A stretch of DNA of 7,254 nucleotides from an uncultured Porphyromonadaceae bacterium (GTDB lineage Bacteria; Bacteroidota; Bacteroidia; Bacteroidales; Muribaculaceae). The notes under the pieces were generated by a model that saw nothing but the letters and a program-made list of their open reading frames with translations, was not told where the DNA came from and ran no database searches. Within the stretch, counting starts at the first letter, position 1. Every line of letters starts with the position of its first letter. This document shows, in pieces, positions 6,341 to 7,254 of the stretch. The DNA is taken from positions 1 to 7,254 of the forward strand of contig CAMWOD010000048.1 of the NCBI GenBank assembly GCA_947175715.1, given 5' to 3'. The position numbers were made by a program, and so were the translations under genes.

Positions 6341-7254
6341 TCAGCTCACCGAAGCCCGACGATAAAGGATTATCGCTATTACAAGATAGATGATATTGGG
6401 AATCCACATTGCCACCAATGGCGACGTCATGCCCGATACTGCAAAACTGGATGTTACAGTCATAAACAATATATAGCTGAAGCTCAGCACCAGACCTATA
6501 CCGATATTCAATCCCATGCCACCCTTGACCTTGCGCGACGAAAGCGACATACCTATCACAGTGAGGATAAAGGCAGCGGCAGTCATGGCGAATCGGCGGT
6601 GATACTCTATCTCAAAGTCCTTGATATTGGCTACCCCTCGAGCTTTCTGACGGTCGATATAATCATTGAGCGCAGGTGTTGTAAGAGTCTCGTGGTCGTT
6701 TTTGGATATAAGGAAGTCACGCGGCTCAAAGGGGATAACAGTGTCAAGTATCTTTCCAGTAACTATTTCCTCCCTGTGCTCGTGGAATCGGCGGATGGTA
6801 TAATCCTGCAGCTGCCATTGATACAGTGTGTCCCACTTAATGGAATTCGCCGTGAGGCGCGACACCAGCTGCTTGTCCTCATATTTTTCAAGCGAGAAAC
6901 GGTGTCCGGTTTTAGTCGAGCGGTTGTAAGTAGTCATATACGCTATCTCGCCAGGGGCAACCTGCAGCATGATGTTATTACCCTGCACTATAGCCTTATT
7001 CTTCACATAGGTATTGGTGTAGTTGATACGCTTCACATTGGCCGGGGGTATCACGTAGGCCGCAAGCAGGTATGTGACCAGAGCTATCACCGTGGCCGAC
7101 ACAAGGTAGGGCTTGAGCAGACGCTTGAAGCTCATACCAGAGGAGAGCATGGCAATAATTTCGGAATTTGAAGCAAGCTTGGAGGTGAAAAATATGACGG
7201 CAATAAATACAAAGAGCGGGCTGAACTGATTGGCAAAAGATGGGAGGAAATTGA
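6341..7254 (-). CDS. LptF/LptG-type (YjgP/YjgQ) permease, C-terminal part (5' end outside window)
   Basis: An open frame of 304 codons including the stop runs in from the right edge (frame set at 7252). Family members have about 360 residues, so roughly the first 55 are missing. The visible part begins NFLPSFANQFSPLFVFIAVI and continues SKLASNSEIIAMLSSGMSFK, a hallmark stretch of the YjgP/YjgQ family. It then has a membrane segment (about 46-69 of the fragment), a periplasmic beta-rich region (about 70-210; for example MLQVAPGEIAYMTTYNRSTK) and three C-terminal membrane segments (about 221-237, 250-267 and 279-297). LptF and LptG are the inner-membrane subunits that, with the LptB ATPase, extract lipopolysaccharide for transport to the outer membrane. 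I cannot decide between F and G from this fragment. The internal ATG at 7150 is not the start, since family sequence continues upstream of it. A 100-bp gap separates it from the polyferredoxin gene on the same strand. Confidence 0.9.
   Translation of the reverse strand, partial: NFLPSFANQFSPLFVFIAVIFFTSKLASNSEIIAMLSSGMSFKRLLKPYLVSATVIALVTYLLAAYVIPPANVKRINYTNTYVKNKAIVQGNNIMLQVAPGEIAYMTTYNRSTKTGHRFSLEKYEDKQLVSRLTANSIKWDTLYQWQLQDYTIRRFHEHREEIVTGKILDTVIPFEPRDFLISKNDHETLTTPALNDYIDRQKARGVANIKDFEIEYHRRFAMTAAAFILTVIGMSLSSRKVKGGMGLNIGIGLVLSFSYILFMTVTSSFAVSGMTSPLVAMWIPNIIYLVIAIILYRRASVS

Noticed and set aside
6599..7171. A 190-codon open frame on the plus strand opposite the LptF/LptG-type gene
   Set aside because: It overlaps a clear membrane-permease coding frame and has no family features or upstream signals of its own.

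Overview
The window reads as ordinary chromosome from a member of the Bacteroidota, most likely order Bacteroidales; a Muribaculaceae-like gut anaerobe would fit, but the family is inference. The evidence is the protein styles (Bacteroidota-type MiaB, a succinate-type CoA-transferase, a YjgP/YjgQ permease), the lack of Shine-Dalgarno sequences before most starts, and promoter elements of the Bacteroidota form TTTG-(about 19-20)-TAnnTTTG. I see no mobile element, CRISPR array, tRNA or rRNA.

Layout. Positions 1-564 (minus) hold the N-terminal 188 codons of an acetyl-CoA hydrolase/succinate CoA-transferase that runs off the left edge. A 157-bp divergent intergenic region follows. Its centre is a perfect 18-bp palindrome carrying a -7 promoter box on each strand. 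To the right, a plus-strand pair is probably co-transcribed: miaB (722-2080, tRNA methylthiotransferase) and, 17 bp on, a membrane family-2 glycosyltransferase (2099-3301). This pair meets a minus-strand group head-on with only 7 bp between the stop codons. The minus group, read right to left, is the C-terminal part of an LptF/LptG-type permease (6341-7254, 5' end outside the window), a 100-bp gap with a possible weak terminator and a -7 box, a large polyferredoxin membrane protein (4687-6240), and an exported iron-sulfur aldo/keto reductase (3309-4670).

The most interesting part is the two-gene redox unit at 3309-6240. The first protein looks like a NapH-type membrane ferredoxin fused to a NapG-type four-cluster ferredoxin, and an internal twin-arginine signal ending in an Ala-Thr-Ala site sits exactly at the junction. 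The second protein carries its own twin-arginine signal with a possible lipobox, a complete aldo/keto reductase catalytic tetrad and two C-terminal [4Fe-4S] motifs. Together they suggest an electron relay from the membrane quinol pool or cytoplasm to an oxidoreductase on the outer face of the inner membrane. The substrate is unknown, and export depends on whether the host has a Tat translocase.

The other genes are housekeeping: fermentation end-product CoA exchange, tRNA modification, envelope glycan synthesis and lipopolysaccharide transport. Two coding regions can be extended upstream to TTG codons (653 and 6267). I reject both in favour of downstream ATG codons, because the TTGs lie too near, or inside, promoter elements.
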